A stretch of DNA of 64,000 nucleotides from positions 62,001 through 126,000 of the forward strand of contig JAKOVQ010000016.1 of assembly GCA_029781975.1 (NCBI GenBank). Reading direction: 5' to 3'. This document shows, one piece after another, positions 35,365 to 44,176 of this stretch. The notes under the pieces were generated by a model. That model saw only the letters and a list, made by a program, of their open reading frames with translations, did not search any database and was not told the DNA's origin. Every line of letters starts with the position of its first letter. The stretch's first letter is position 1. The position numbers and the translations under genes are program-made. Origin of the DNA: Acidobacteriota bacterium (lineage in GTDB: Bacteria; Acidobacteriota; Thermoanaerobaculia; UBA5066).

Positions 35365-35408
35365 CCGGCGTAGACTCCGCCGCGAGGATCCGGAACGGGG
35401 GCGGCCCA
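35365..35408 (+). repeat. Kinase leader repeat, copy 2
   Basis: Second copy of the leader block; CCGGCGTAGACTCCGCCGCGA is identical to copy 1 at 32560. TAGACT could be the -10 element, leaving a ~45-base leader with a GAGAGA ribosome-binding site before ATG 35423. Confidence 0.7.
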
Positions 35409-35422
35409 CCCGAGAGAGAACG

Positions 35423-37843
35423 ATGGCTCTCGCACCCGGGACCAGGCTCGGACCGTACGAGGTCCTCTCGCCGATCGGCGCGGGAGGGATGGGCGAGGTC
35501 TACCGGGCCCGCGACCCCCGCCTGGGCCGTCAGGTCGCGGTGAAGGTCCTTCCGGAGGAGGTGGCCTCGAGCCGGGAGCGGCTTCGCCGCTTCGAGCGGG
35601 AGGCGCAGGCCGCCTCCGGGCTGAACCATCCCAACGTCGTGACGATCCACGACGTGGGGGAGACGGACGGCGTCCCGTGGATCGCGATGGAGCTCGTGGA
35701 GGGCTCGAGCCTGCGCCAGCTGATGGCGGGCGGCGCCCTGCCCCCGAAGCAGGTGCTCTCGGTCGGCGCCCAGCTCGCCGCGGGCCTGGCCAGGGCCCAC
35801 GGCTCGGGCATCGTCCACAGGGACCTCAAGCCCGAGAACGTCATGGTGACGCCGGAAGGCCTCGTCAAGATCCTCGACTTCGGCCTGGCCAAGGCAGCCG
35901 CCGAGCCCTTCGAGGGAACCGAGGCCCCCACGGCCACGCGGCAGACGGGGGCCGGCGTCGTCCTCGGGACCGTCGGCTACATGTCGCCGGAGCAGGCGAC
36001 GGGCCGACCGGTGGATCACCGCTCGGACCAGTTCGCGCTGGGCGCGATCCTCTACGAGATGGCGTCGGGCCGGCGGGCCTTCCGGCGTCCGACGCCGATG
36101 GAGACCCTGACGGCGATCCTGAGGGAGGAGCCCGAGCCCCTCTCGTCCATCCAGCCGGCGACGCCCGCTGCGCTCGCGTCGATCGTGGAGCGTTGCCTCG
36201 CCAAGGAGCCCGACGGGCGCTACCACTCGACGCGGGACCTCGAGCGGGACCTCGCGGAGGTGCGCGACCGCGCGTCGGGCCCTCCTCGACCGACGGCACC
36301 GAACCGGGGCGGCCGGCGCCTGCGCACGGCAGCCCTCCTCGCCGTCCTGGCCCTCGCCGCCGGGGCGCTCGTCGTGGTGCTGCGCGCGCGCGCCAGGTCG
36401 CCGGCGCCAGGCGCCGTCCGGTCGCTCGCCGTCCTGCCGCTCAGGCCGCTCGTCGGCAACGCGGCCGACGAGGCGCTGGGGCTGGGGATCGCGGACACGA
36501 TCATCCGCGGCCTGAGCCGCGCCGGGGCGATTCCCGTCCGGCCGCTCTCGGCGGTCCGCCGCTATTCGACGGGGGACGTGGACGCCGTGTCGGCGGCGAG
36601 GGAGCTCCGGACGGACGCCGTCCTCGAGGGCTCGGTCCAGCGGGCGGGGGGAGAGCTCCGGGTCAGCGTCAACCTCCTGCGGGCCGACGACGGGCGGTCG
36701 ATCTGGACCGAGTCCTTCGACGTCCCGGACACCCAGGTCTTCGAGGTCGAGGACGCGGTCTCCGACGCCGTGGTCAGCCGGCTGCAGCTCCACCTCGAGC
36801 CCGTCCAGCGCGATCGGATGAAGAAGCGCTTCACCGAGGACCCCGAGGCGTACGAGGCCTTCGTCCTCGGGGCGAGCGAGGAAGGCAAGGCCGGGCCCGG
36901 CTGGGGTGCCGAGCACCTCCGCAAGGCAATCGGCAGCTACGAGCGCGCCGTCGCCCTGGACCCTCGCTACGCGCTGGCGCACGCGCGGCTGGCCGGCGCG
37001 TACCTCTGGCGGGACCTCTTCTTCGAGCCCGGCGCGGGCTTCCTGGAGAAGGCGAAGAGCGAGGCGGAGCGGGCCGACCAGCTCGACCCGGAGCTCGCCG
37101 AGACGCACATGGTCCGGTACCAGATCGCCTGGAGCCACTACCAGGGCTTCGACATCGAGGCCGCGCTCCGGGAGCTCCAGGCCGCGCGGAGGCTCGATCC
37201 GCTCGTCGGCACCGACGAGCTGGCGATCCTCTACGCGCACATGGGGCGGACCGCCGCCTTCCGGCGCGAGGTGGCCCGGGGGCTGCAGATCGATCCGTCG
37301 TCGCAGACGACGAGGAGATTCAGCGTCGAAGGGCTCGTCCTGCTCGGGCTCCCGGACGAGGCCCTGGCTCTCGCGCAGCAGCTGGGGATCCCGCTCACGG
37401 AGGCCCGTTTGCCGATGGCTCTCCTCTCGAAGGGGCGGCTCGACGAGGCGCGCGCCGCCACGGAGGAGCTCCTGAAGGAGTCCCCGGGTCAGCACGTCGC
37501 CGTGGCGATGCGGGAGCTGGTCGCGGTCGTCTCGCACGAGCGGCCGGCCGACGAGGCGGCGATCACCCGGGCTCTGGAGAAGGGCAAGCTGCTGCGCGAC
37601 TACCACCACACCCTTTACGCCGTGGCCTGCATCCGGGCGGCGCAGGGCGACGCTCGGGGGGCGGTCGAGATGCTGCGCCGGACGGTCGCCGCGGGGATGC
37701 CGGACCGGACGCTGTTCCTCGTGGATCCCCTCCTCGCGCGCGTGCGCCCCACCGCCGAGTTCGCCGCGTTCGACGCGGAGCTCGAGGGGAGGTTGCGACG
37801 CCTCGAGGACGAGATCCCTGCAGCCGCTCCGCCCCGCCCCTGA
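35423..37843 (+). CDS. Ser/Thr protein kinase with FlgO/TolB-N-like and TPR domains
   Basis: 806 residues. The kinase domain (~10-275) has IGAGGMGEVYRARD, VAVKVL, HRDLKPEN, DFGLAKA and MSPEQATG. A membrane helix is at ~303-324 (TAALLAVLALAAGALVVVL). Next is the domain found between kinases/cyclases and TPRs (RSLAVLPLRPLVGNAADEALGLGIADTIIRGLS ... VRRYS; ~335-445), related to the adenylyl-cyclase-associated TolB-N/FlgO region. The remaining ~340 residues are TPR helices (for example AVALDPRYALAHARLAGAYL). The output side therefore differs from its propeller-bearing neighbour although the 5' end is nearly identical. Substrates unknown. Confidence 0.92.
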   Translation: MALAPGTRLGPYEVLSPIGAGGMGEVYRARDPRLGRQVAVKVLPEEVASSRERLRRFEREAQAASGLNHPNVVTIHDVGETDGVPWIAMELVEGSSLRQLMAGGALPPKQVLSVGAQLAAGLARAHGSGIVHRDLKPENVMVTPEGLVKILDFGLAKAAAEPFEGTEAPTATRQTGAGVVLGTVGYMSPEQATGRPVDHRSDQFALGAILYEMASGRRAFRRPTPMETLTAILREEPEPLSSIQPATPAALASIVERCLAKEPDGRYHSTRDLERDLAEVRDRASGPPRPTAPNRGGRRLRTAALLAVLALAAGALVVVLRARARSPAPGAVRSLAVLPLRPLVGNAADEALGLGIADTIIRGLSRAGAIPVRPLSAVRRYSTGDVDAVSAARELRTDAVLEGSVQRAGGELRVSVNLLRADDGRSIWTESFDVPDTQVFEVEDAVSDAVVSRLQLHLEPVQRDRMKKRFTEDPEAYEAFVLGASEEGKAGPGWGAEHLRKAIGSYERAVALDPRYALAHARLAGAYLWRDLFFEPGAGFLEKAKSEAERADQLDPELAETHMVRYQIAWSHYQGFDIEAALRELQAARRLDPLVGTDELAILYAHMGRTAAFRREVARGLQIDPSSQTTRRFSVEGLVLLGLPDEALALAQQLGIPLTEARLPMALLSKGRLDEARAATEELLKESPGQHVAVAMRELVAVVSHERPADEAAITRALEKGKLLRDYHHTLYAVACIRAAQGDARGAVEMLRRTVAAGMPDRTLFLVDPLLARVRPTAEFAAFDAELEGRLRRLEDEIPAAAPPRP

Positions 37844-37981
37844 CTCCGCTTCGCCGGGGGCCGCCCGGCCCGGCGTGTGGTCTCGCCGCGGACGGCCGGG
37901 AGCGGGCCGACGCCACCCGTTCACCCGTCGGCGGGACGGCGCACCGGCATTCGGAGACTCGAACCCCTTCCCGGATCGTCT

Positions 37982-37987
37982 TATCCT
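37982..37987 (+). promoter_or_regulatory. -10-like TATCCT for the multiheme cytochrome
   Basis: TATCCT ends six bases before GTG 37994; no Shine-Dalgarno is present. Predicted leaderless start. Confidence 0.45.
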
Positions 37988-37993
37988 CCGCCC

Positions 37994-39754
37994 GTGCTCG
38001 GCCGCGCCGTCGTCGCCGCCCTGAGCGTCGCCGGGCTGACCACGGCGCTCGTCCTCGGCCTCCGGCCGGACCGGGCCGGCGCTCGAGCGGGCGAGGAGGA
38101 CGCCGGATACGTCCCGTCGGGAACGTGCCGCGCCTGCCATCCGGACCACTACGCTTCGTGGGCACGGACGTTCCACGGCCGGATGACGCGCGAGGCCGGC
38201 CCCGAGACGGTCCTAGGCGATTTCGAGCGGCGGAACACGATCTCGTACGAAGGGATCGAGGCTCGGATGGGGTTCGCCGACGGCGGCTACGCCGTGACGT
38301 TCCGCTTCGCGGACGGGAAGAGCCGGACGGAGCGGATCGTCCGGACGATCGGCTCGCGGCGCCTTCAGCAGTACCTGATCCACGCCAACGGCCGGTTCCT
38401 TCGAATCCCGGTGGCCTGGGACCGGCTGCGCGGGAGGTGGGTCCACCTGAACGGCTCGTTCTTCGAGCCGGACGGCACCGACCCGTTCCGCCACTTCAGC
38501 GTCTGGGACGGCAACTGCGTCTTCTGCCACAACGTCAAGGCGCAGCCGAAGCGAGACTCCACGACGGGCCGCTTCGCGACCGAGGTGGCCGAGCTCGGAA
38601 TCGCCTGCGGGGCCTGCCACGGCCGGCTCGGCCCGCACGCCGACCGGGCGCTCTCGCCGTTCACGCGAACGGCGTGGCGGCTCGTCTCCTCCCTCGACCG
38701 CGACGCCGTCGACCCCGCCTCCCTCGCGCAGGACCGGTCCGTCATGGTGTGCGGTCATTGCCACGGACAGCGGATCCCGGAGCCGGAAGACCGGATCGCC
38801 GAGATCATGTCCCGCGGCGATCCGTTCGATGCCGGCGAGGACCTCTCCGCCTTCTACCGTCCGATCTCGCGCGAGACGACGGTCGGAACGGTCTCCTTCG
38901 CCGCGCGCTTCTGGGGCGACGGGTCGCCGCGCCTGACGGCCTACGAGTACCAGGGTCTGCTCCGCTCCGCCTGCTTCACGAGAGGCGCCGGGACGGGGCG
39001 CCTCACCTGCCTCACGTGTCACTCGATGCACGACGGGGACCCGAGGGGAATGATTCGCCAGGAGAACCGGAGCGACGCCCCCTGCCTCGGCTGCCACGCG
39101 CGGTACGCGACCTCCTCGGCGCTGAGGGCGCACACGGGGCACGAGCCGGCCTCGCGAGGAAGCCGCTGCTACGCCTGTCACATGCCGCGCGTCGTGTACG
39201 GCGTGATGTCCGTCCACCGCACCCACCAGATCTCGATCCCCGACCCGCGGCTCACCGCCGAGGAGGCCGTCCCGAACGCGTGCAGCCAGTGCCACGCCGA
39301 CCGTTCGCTCGCCTGGGCGCTCGACGCGTCCCGGCGCCTCTGGCCCGCCCGCTTCGGCGCCTCCGCCGCGCTCTCCCCGCGCTTCGACGTCCCGGAGGGA
39401 CCGCGCGAGCTCTTCGCGGGTGACGCCGTGATGCGCGCGCTCGCCGCAGAGACTCTCGGCGGCGGCGTGGCTTCCGTGGTCGACCCGGCCTGGGCCCGCC
39501 CGTTCCTCCTCGCCGCATTCGAGATCGAGAGCTACCCGGTCGTCCGCATGTTCGTGGCCGACTCCCTCGCCTCCGGGGGAACGGATCTCCCGAAGCCAGA
39601 CCCCCTCGCCGACCCCGCGGCGAGGGCCACGGCACTCGCCCCATGGCTCGCGCGCCAGGCGACCGCCGGTCCGGGGCCTCTCGCGCGCGCCCGCGCGCTC
39701 GCCGAGTCCCTCGGGAAGACCCGGACCGAGACGGACGTGGAGGTGGGGGAATGA
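37994..39754 (+). CDS. Eight-heme c-type cytochrome
   Basis: 586 residues. The N-terminal hydrophobic helix (VVAALSVAGLTTALVLGL) is a signal peptide or anchor, so the protein is periplasmic. Eight CxxCH heme-attachment motifs occur in order: CRACH, CVFCH, CGACH, CGHCH, CLTCH, CLGCH, CYACH, CSQCH. The segment ACHPDHYASWARTFHGRMT recalls uncharacterised multiheme cytochromes of Acidobacteriota, Planctomycetota and Verrucomicrobiota; the heme order does not obviously match octaheme nitrite or hydroxylamine enzymes. After the last heme a ~150-residue C-terminal domain is heme-free and Ala/Leu-rich. Likely role: periplasmic electron transfer or a redox enzyme. A small membrane gene follows 19 bases later and may supply the membrane electron connection. 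Confidence 0.9.
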   Translation: MLGRAVVAALSVAGLTTALVLGLRPDRAGARAGEEDAGYVPSGTCRACHPDHYASWARTFHGRMTREAGPETVLGDFERRNTISYEGIEARMGFADGGYAVTFRFADGKSRTERIVRTIGSRRLQQYLIHANGRFLRIPVAWDRLRGRWVHLNGSFFEPDGTDPFRHFSVWDGNCVFCHNVKAQPKRDSTTGRFATEVAELGIACGACHGRLGPHADRALSPFTRTAWRLVSSLDRDAVDPASLAQDRSVMVCGHCHGQRIPEPEDRIAEIMSRGDPFDAGEDLSAFYRPISRETTVGTVSFAARFWGDGSPRLTAYEYQGLLRSACFTRGAGTGRLTCLTCHSMHDGDPRGMIRQENRSDAPCLGCHARYATSSALRAHTGHEPASRGSRCYACHMPRVVYGVMSVHRTHQISIPDPRLTAEEAVPNACSQCHADRSLAWALDASRRLWPARFGASAALSPRFDVPEGPRELFAGDAVMRALAAETLGGGVASVVDPAWARPFLLAAFEIESYPVVRMFVADSLASGGTDLPKPDPLADPAARATALAPWLARQATAGPGPLARARALAESLGKTRTETDVEVGE

Positions 39755-39773
39755 CGCCGGAGGTCGAAGCCCG

Positions 39774-40211
39774 ATGAACGCGCCGCCCCCCTCGTCCGAC
39801 CGCTCCCTCCTCGCCCAGGGCTGGGCAGGCCTCGCCCTGTTCATGGCCGTCGGGTTCGTCCTCGAAAGCCTGATGGCCTGGAAGACGCCTGCCTACCTCG
39901 ACGACCCGATCCGGCGCGAGCTCCTGCGCCTCGCGCACACCCACGGGACGCTCCTCCACGCGCTCCTCCTCGTCCTCGGGGCGACGGAGCCCCGCCTCGC
40001 GCGCCCCGTCCCGGCCGGCGCTATCCGCTGCCTCCGCCTCGGAGCGGTCCTCCTGCCGCTCGGCTTCCTCTTCGGAGGTCTCTGGCACCCCGAGGGCGAT
40101 CCGGGCCACGCGATTTGGCTCGTCCCGGCGGGCGCGCTCCTCGCGCTCGTCGGTGTCTTCGGAGTCGCGTTCACGGCGCTCGCGAGGGAAGGGGCCCGCC
40201 AGCCGCGTTGA
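39774..40211 (+). CDS. Small four-helix membrane protein with conserved-looking histidines
   Basis: 145 residues. Four hydrophobic segments: LALFMAVGFVLESLMAW, LLHALLLVLGA, LRLGAVLLPLGFLFGGLW and AIWLVPAGALLALVGVFGVAF. The stretch LAHTHGTLLHALL resembles the HxH patterns in small heme- or copper-associated membrane proteins, and HPEGDPGHAIW holds two more His. Lying 19 bases after the octaheme cytochrome, it may be its membrane partner. Family not recognised with certainty. Confidence 0.65.
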   Translation: MNAPPPSSDRSLLAQGWAGLALFMAVGFVLESLMAWKTPAYLDDPIRRELLRLAHTHGTLLHALLLVLGATEPRLARPVPAGAIRCLRLGAVLLPLGFLFGGLWHPEGDPGHAIWLVPAGALLALVGVFGVAFTALAREGARQPR

Positions 40212-40304
40212 ACGATCGCACGGGAGGCCCCCTCCTCGGCCTGCTCGACGGCGTCTCACCCGGGAACCGGGCGGGACGGGCTTGCGTAAGAGGAAGAGAT
40301 CGCC

Positions 40305-41567
40305 ATGTCGAAGAACCTGAAGGGCGTCCTTCTCGCGGTCGGCGGTCTCGTCCTCGTCGGCGCGGGCGCCGCCGCCTACTCCTCCCGGAACAAGGGGGTC
40401 GTCCCGGTCGTCGCGGCGACGGTGGAGCCCCAGGACATCGTCGCCAAGGTCACGGCCAACGGGAAGATCCAGGCGGAGAACAGGGTCGAGCTGTCCGCCC
40501 TGGTCATGGGCCAGATCGTCAACCTCCGCGTCAAGGAGGGGGACCGCGTCAGGAAGGGGGACTTCCTCCTGCAGATCGACCGGAACCGGGCGGCTGCCGA
40601 CGAGGCCGGCTCGGCGGCCGCGCTCCTGGCCAGCGGGAACGACCGCGACTCGGCCCGGACCGCCATGGACCAGGCCGAGCGCGACTACCAGCGGGTCCGC
40701 GCCAACTTCGAGGCCCGGATCGCCTCCGAGGCGGATTACGAGAAGGCCCGGGCGGCCCTCGAGAGCGCCCGGGCGGCCTACGCCGCGGCGCGCAACCGGG
40801 TCGACCAGACCCGGGCCGGCCTGAACGCGAACCGCGACACCCTCGCGAAGACGACGATCCTGGCCCCGATCGACGGCATCGTCACCACCCTCCGGGTCAA
40901 GGCCGGCGAGGTGACCGTGATCGGGACGATGAACAACCCCGGCACCCAGCTGATGACGATCTCGGACATGTCGACCGTCCAGGCCGTCCTGATGGTGGAC
41001 GAGACCGACACCCCGACCGTCCAGGTCGGACAGAAGGCCCTCCTCACCATCGACGCGTACGGGGGGAGGACGTTCCAGGCCGTCGTGACCGAGGTCGGGA
41101 ACTCGCCGATCCTCAAGGACGACGCCGACCTGGCGGGCCTCACGACGACCTCAGACGCCATCAACTTCAAGGTGAAGGCGAACCTCCTCGCGCCGCCGCC
41201 GGGGATCCGGCCCGGCTTCTCGGTGACGGCGGACATCATCACGGGGACCAAGCCAAGGGCGCTCGCCATCCCCCTGGCGGCCGTCGTCATCCGGGACTCG
41301 CCGAAGGGCGAGAAGACCGAGTCGGGCAAGCTGAAGACCGAGGAAGGGGTCTACGCCATCAGGGACGGCAAGGTGTCGTTCGTCCCGATCCGGACGGGCC
41401 TCGCCGGCGACCTCGTGATCGAGGTCGTCTCCGGGCTCGAGAAGGGTCAGCGGATCGTCACCGGGCCGTTCAAGGCGATCCGCCAGATCAAGGACGGAGA
41501 CCGCGTCAGCGAGATGTCCGACAAGGAAAGGAAGGCCGCCGAGGCCCAGGGGGCGGGGGCGTCGTAG
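40305..41567 (+). CDS. MacA/HlyD-family periplasmic adaptor
   Basis: 420 residues with AAGAGGAAGAG before the ATG. The N-terminal helix (LLAVGGLVLVGAGAAAYSS) anchors it in the cytoplasmic membrane. The lipoyl-like halves flank a coiled-coil hairpin: VTANGKIQAENRVELSALVMGQIVNLRVKEGDRVRKGD, helices ~95-190, then KTTILAPIDGIVTTLRVKAGE. Beta-barrel and membrane-proximal domains follow (ISDMSTVQAVLMVDETD; GFSVTADIITG). This is the membrane-fusion protein of a tripartite ABC exporter of MacAB type. The next two genes encode FtsX/MacB-type permeases; no ATPase gene is adjacent. Confidence 0.9.
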   Translation: MSKNLKGVLLAVGGLVLVGAGAAAYSSRNKGVVPVVAATVEPQDIVAKVTANGKIQAENRVELSALVMGQIVNLRVKEGDRVRKGDFLLQIDRNRAAADEAGSAAALLASGNDRDSARTAMDQAERDYQRVRANFEARIASEADYEKARAALESARAAYAAARNRVDQTRAGLNANRDTLAKTTILAPIDGIVTTLRVKAGEVTVIGTMNNPGTQLMTISDMSTVQAVLMVDETDTPTVQVGQKALLTIDAYGGRTFQAVVTEVGNSPILKDDADLAGLTTTSDAINFKVKANLLAPPPGIRPGFSVTADIITGTKPRALAIPLAAVVIRDSPKGEKTESGKLKTEEGVYAIRDGKVSFVPIRTGLAGDLVIEVVSGLEKGQRIVTGPFKAIRQIKDGDRVSEMSDKERKAAEAQGAGAS

Positions 41568-41578
41568 CGAGGTCGCCG

Positions 41579-42793
41579 GTGCCCGTCTCCGAGATCCTCC
41601 TGACCGTGACCCAGGCGCTTCGGCGGAACAAGCTGCGGTCGGGCCTCACCCTCCTCGGCGTGATCATCGGCGTCACGACCGTCGTCTCGGTCCTGTCGGT
41701 CATCACCGGCCTGAACGACTACGTCCTGAGCAAGGTCGTCAACCTGAACCCCGACGTCATCGTCTTCACGAAGTACGGGATCATCCGGAGCCGCCAGGAG
41801 TTCCTCCTCGCGCAGAAGCGCAAGCCGATCACGCTCCGCGACATGAAGGTCGTGAGGTCCGAGTGCCTCTCCTGCGGCGCGGTCGGGGCCCAGGGCGACC
41901 AGGTGGCCAACGTCCGGGCCGGCCGCCGGAAGCTGTCCGCCGTGCCAATCACGGGATACACCGCCAACACGGTCTCGCTCCTGAACATCGAGCTGGAGGC
42001 GGGGCGGTTCTTTACCCCCACCGAGGACGAGCACTCCTCGGCCGTCGCGGTCATCGGGTACGACGTCAAGGACCAGCTCTTCCCGACGCTCGACCCGATG
42101 GGGCGGACGATCTACGTCCACGGCTACCCGCTGCGGGTCGTGGGGCTCCAGGCCAAGCTGGGGAAGGTCCTCGGCCAGAACCGGGACAAGGTCGTCTTCG
42201 TCCCCCTCTCCTTCATGCAGAAGGTGATGACGTCGAACGAGGGGATCGCCATCCTCGTCCGCCCGGCCCGGGGGATGAAGGGGCTCGACGAGGTCGAGAG
42301 CGAGGTGCGGGTCATCCTCCGCTCGCTCCGCCGGACCCCGTTCCGCGACGACGACCCGTTCGGCGTCGTCGGGTCGGAGGCGATCCAGGAGCTCTGGCGC
42401 TCGATCTCGGCGGGCGCCTTCGCGCTGATGGTCCTGATCTCCGGCATCTCGCTCGTCGTCGGCGCCATCGTGATCGCCAACATCATGTTCGTGTCGGTGG
42501 TGGAAAGGACCGCGGAGATCGGCCTGAGGATGGCGCTCGGCGCGCGCCGGCGCGACATCCGGCGCCAGTTCCTCCTCGAGTCGGCCGTCCTCGCCACGCT
42601 GGGCGGCGCCATCGGCGTCCTGGCGGGCGCCGGCGTCGCCCTGGCCGTGAGCCGGGTCTTCCCCGCCGAGGTCCGGCTCCCGTTCGTCGCCGTCGGCCTC
42701 CTCACCTCCACGGTCACGGGAGTCCTGGCGGGGCTCGCTCCCGCGGCGTCGGCCTCCCGCCTCTCGCCGATCGAGGCGCTCCGCCGTGAGTGA
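41579..42793 (+). CDS. MacB/FtsX-type ABC permease (no ATPase domain)
   Basis: 404 residues, GTG start 11 bases after the adaptor stop. Four helices with a large periplasmic domain between helices 1 and 2, as in MacB and LolC/E: LRSGLTLLGVIIGVTTVVSVLSVI near the start, then FALMVLISGISLVVGAIVIANIMFVSVVERTAEIGLRMALGARR, and two C-terminal helices ending RLSPIEALRRE. The ERTxEIGLRxAxGA motif is the coupling-helix signature. The N-terminal nucleotide-binding domain of true MacB is absent, so an ATPase must be supplied in trans. Confidence 0.9.
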   Translation: MPVSEILLTVTQALRRNKLRSGLTLLGVIIGVTTVVSVLSVITGLNDYVLSKVVNLNPDVIVFTKYGIIRSRQEFLLAQKRKPITLRDMKVVRSECLSCGAVGAQGDQVANVRAGRRKLSAVPITGYTANTVSLLNIELEAGRFFTPTEDEHSSAVAVIGYDVKDQLFPTLDPMGRTIYVHGYPLRVVGLQAKLGKVLGQNRDKVVFVPLSFMQKVMTSNEGIAILVRPARGMKGLDEVESEVRVILRSLRRTPFRDDDPFGVVGSEAIQELWRSISAGAFALMVLISGISLVVGAIVIANIMFVSVVERTAEIGLRMALGARRRDIRRQFLLESAVLATLGGAIGVLAGAGVALAVSRVFPAEVRLPFVAVGLLTSTVTGVLAGLAPAASASRLSPIEALRRE

Positions 42794-42805
42794 GGAGACC
42801 GCTCC

Positions 42806-44074
42806 GTGAACCCCCTCCTCACGGCGCTCCGCCGCGGCTTCGCCTCGAACGTCCGGTTCGCGGGGATCGCGATCCGCGAGCACAAGCTCCGGTCGGGCCT
42901 GACGATCCTCGGCATCGTCGTCGGGGTGACGACCGTCATCGCCATGGTGGCGATCGTCGTCGGCTTCAACAACAACGTGATCGGGAACCTGAAGGCGTTC
43001 GGCGCCGACCGGATCGAGGTCGGCAAGTACGACGAGCGCTTCGGGCCCGGCGGGCCGCTCGACGACGAGGAGCGCAGGCGCCCGAACCTCACCGTCGCGG
43101 ACGCCGAGGCGCTGCGGCAGGCGATTCCGGAGGCGGTGGTCTCGACGCTCGTCTCGTACGACGACGCCGAGATCCGGGTCAAGAACGGGAACCTCGTCGC
43201 CAACTACCCCTACGTCATCGCCGCCGACGACTTCTACCTCCCCTCCACGGCCCACAGCATCGCGCGGGGCCGCTTCTTCACGCCCGTCGAGGTGGCGCAC
43301 AGCGCCCTCCTCGTGATCCTCGGCGCCGAGGTGGAGGAGGCGATCTTCCCGAAGGAGGACCCGATCGGCAAGGACGTCACCGTGAACGGGATGCGCTACC
43401 GCGTCGTGGGAGTGCTGGCGAGAAAGGGGGCGCAGTTCGGTTACTCGCCCGACAACAAGATCGTCCTGCCGCACGGGGCCTTCGCCCGCCAGTTCGGCTT
43501 CCGCATCCTGCGCGACGGCGTGAGGCTCAGCATCGTCCCGAAGCGGACGGAGGACCTCGACGCGGTGGTGGAGAAGACGGTCGCCGTCCTCAGGGCGCGC
43601 CGCAGGGTCCCCTTCGACAAGCCCAACGACTTCGCCGTCGTCACCCCCGACCAGCTCATCTCCCAGTTCCGGGCGATCACGGGCGGGGTGACCGGCGCCA
43701 TGGTGTTCATCGCGCTGATCTCCCTCGCGATCGGAGGCGTCGGGGTGATGAACATCATGCTCGTGTCGGTCACGCAGCGGACCCGCGAGATCGGCATCCG
43801 CCGGGCCGTCGGCGCGCTGCGGCGCGACATCGTCGTCCAGTTCCTCGTCGAGGCGGTCACGCTGACGAGCGTGGGCGGAGCCGTCGGCGTGGCGCTGGGG
43901 ATCCTCATCGCGGTGGGGGTCCGGGCCGTCGTCCCCGCCCTCCCCACCTCCGTGCCGATCTGGTCCCCGGTCCTGGGCCTCCTGGTCTCGATGAGCGTCG
44001 GGATCTTCTTCGGCGCCTACCCGGCCGTGAAAGCCTCGCGCCTCGACCCGATCGAGTCGCTCCGGTACGAGTAG
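42806..44074 (+). CDS. Second MacB/FtsX-type ABC permease
   Basis: 422 residues, ATG 12 bases after the first permease. Same four-helix plan: LRSGLTILGIVVGVTTVIAMVAIVVG, a periplasmic MacB-PCD-like domain (~60-275), then AMVFIALISLAIGGVGVMNIMLVSVTQRTREIGIRRAVGALRRD and a C-terminus ending RLDPIESLRYE. The two permeases probably form a heterodimer served by the MacA-like adaptor. No Walker A motif is present here or in the neighbouring genes. Confidence 0.9.
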   Translation: MNPLLTALRRGFASNVRFAGIAIREHKLRSGLTILGIVVGVTTVIAMVAIVVGFNNNVIGNLKAFGADRIEVGKYDERFGPGGPLDDEERRRPNLTVADAEALRQAIPEAVVSTLVSYDDAEIRVKNGNLVANYPYVIAADDFYLPSTAHSIARGRFFTPVEVAHSALLVILGAEVEEAIFPKEDPIGKDVTVNGMRYRVVGVLARKGAQFGYSPDNKIVLPHGAFARQFGFRILRDGVRLSIVPKRTEDLDAVVEKTVAVLRARRRVPFDKPNDFAVVTPDQLISQFRAITGGVTGAMVFIALISLAIGGVGVMNIMLVSVTQRTREIGIRRAVGALRRDIVVQFLVEAVTLTSVGGAVGVALGILIAVGVRAVVPALPTSVPIWSPVLGLLVSMSVGIFFGAYPAVKASRLDPIESLRYE

Positions 44075-44163
44075 GGAGAACCCCGTCGCGGAGCGCCCTC
44101 CGCGTTCCGGTTCGAGCGGCGCGCCCGGAGGGCCGCTCGCGGGGCGACCATCGACGGAGCCGG

Positions 44164-44169
44164 TAGACT
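44164..44169 (+). promoter_or_regulatory. -10-like TAGACT for the M28 peptidase
   Basis: TAGACT ends seven bases before ATG 44177. No Shine-Dalgarno intervenes. Predicted leaderless start. Confidence 0.5.
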
Positions 44170-44176
44170 CGCCGGC

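Noticed and set aside
33689-38176. 1495-codon open frame antisense to the two kinase genes
   Set aside because: Composition is typical of shadow frames in very GC-rich DNA; it mirrors kinase codons and shows no domain.
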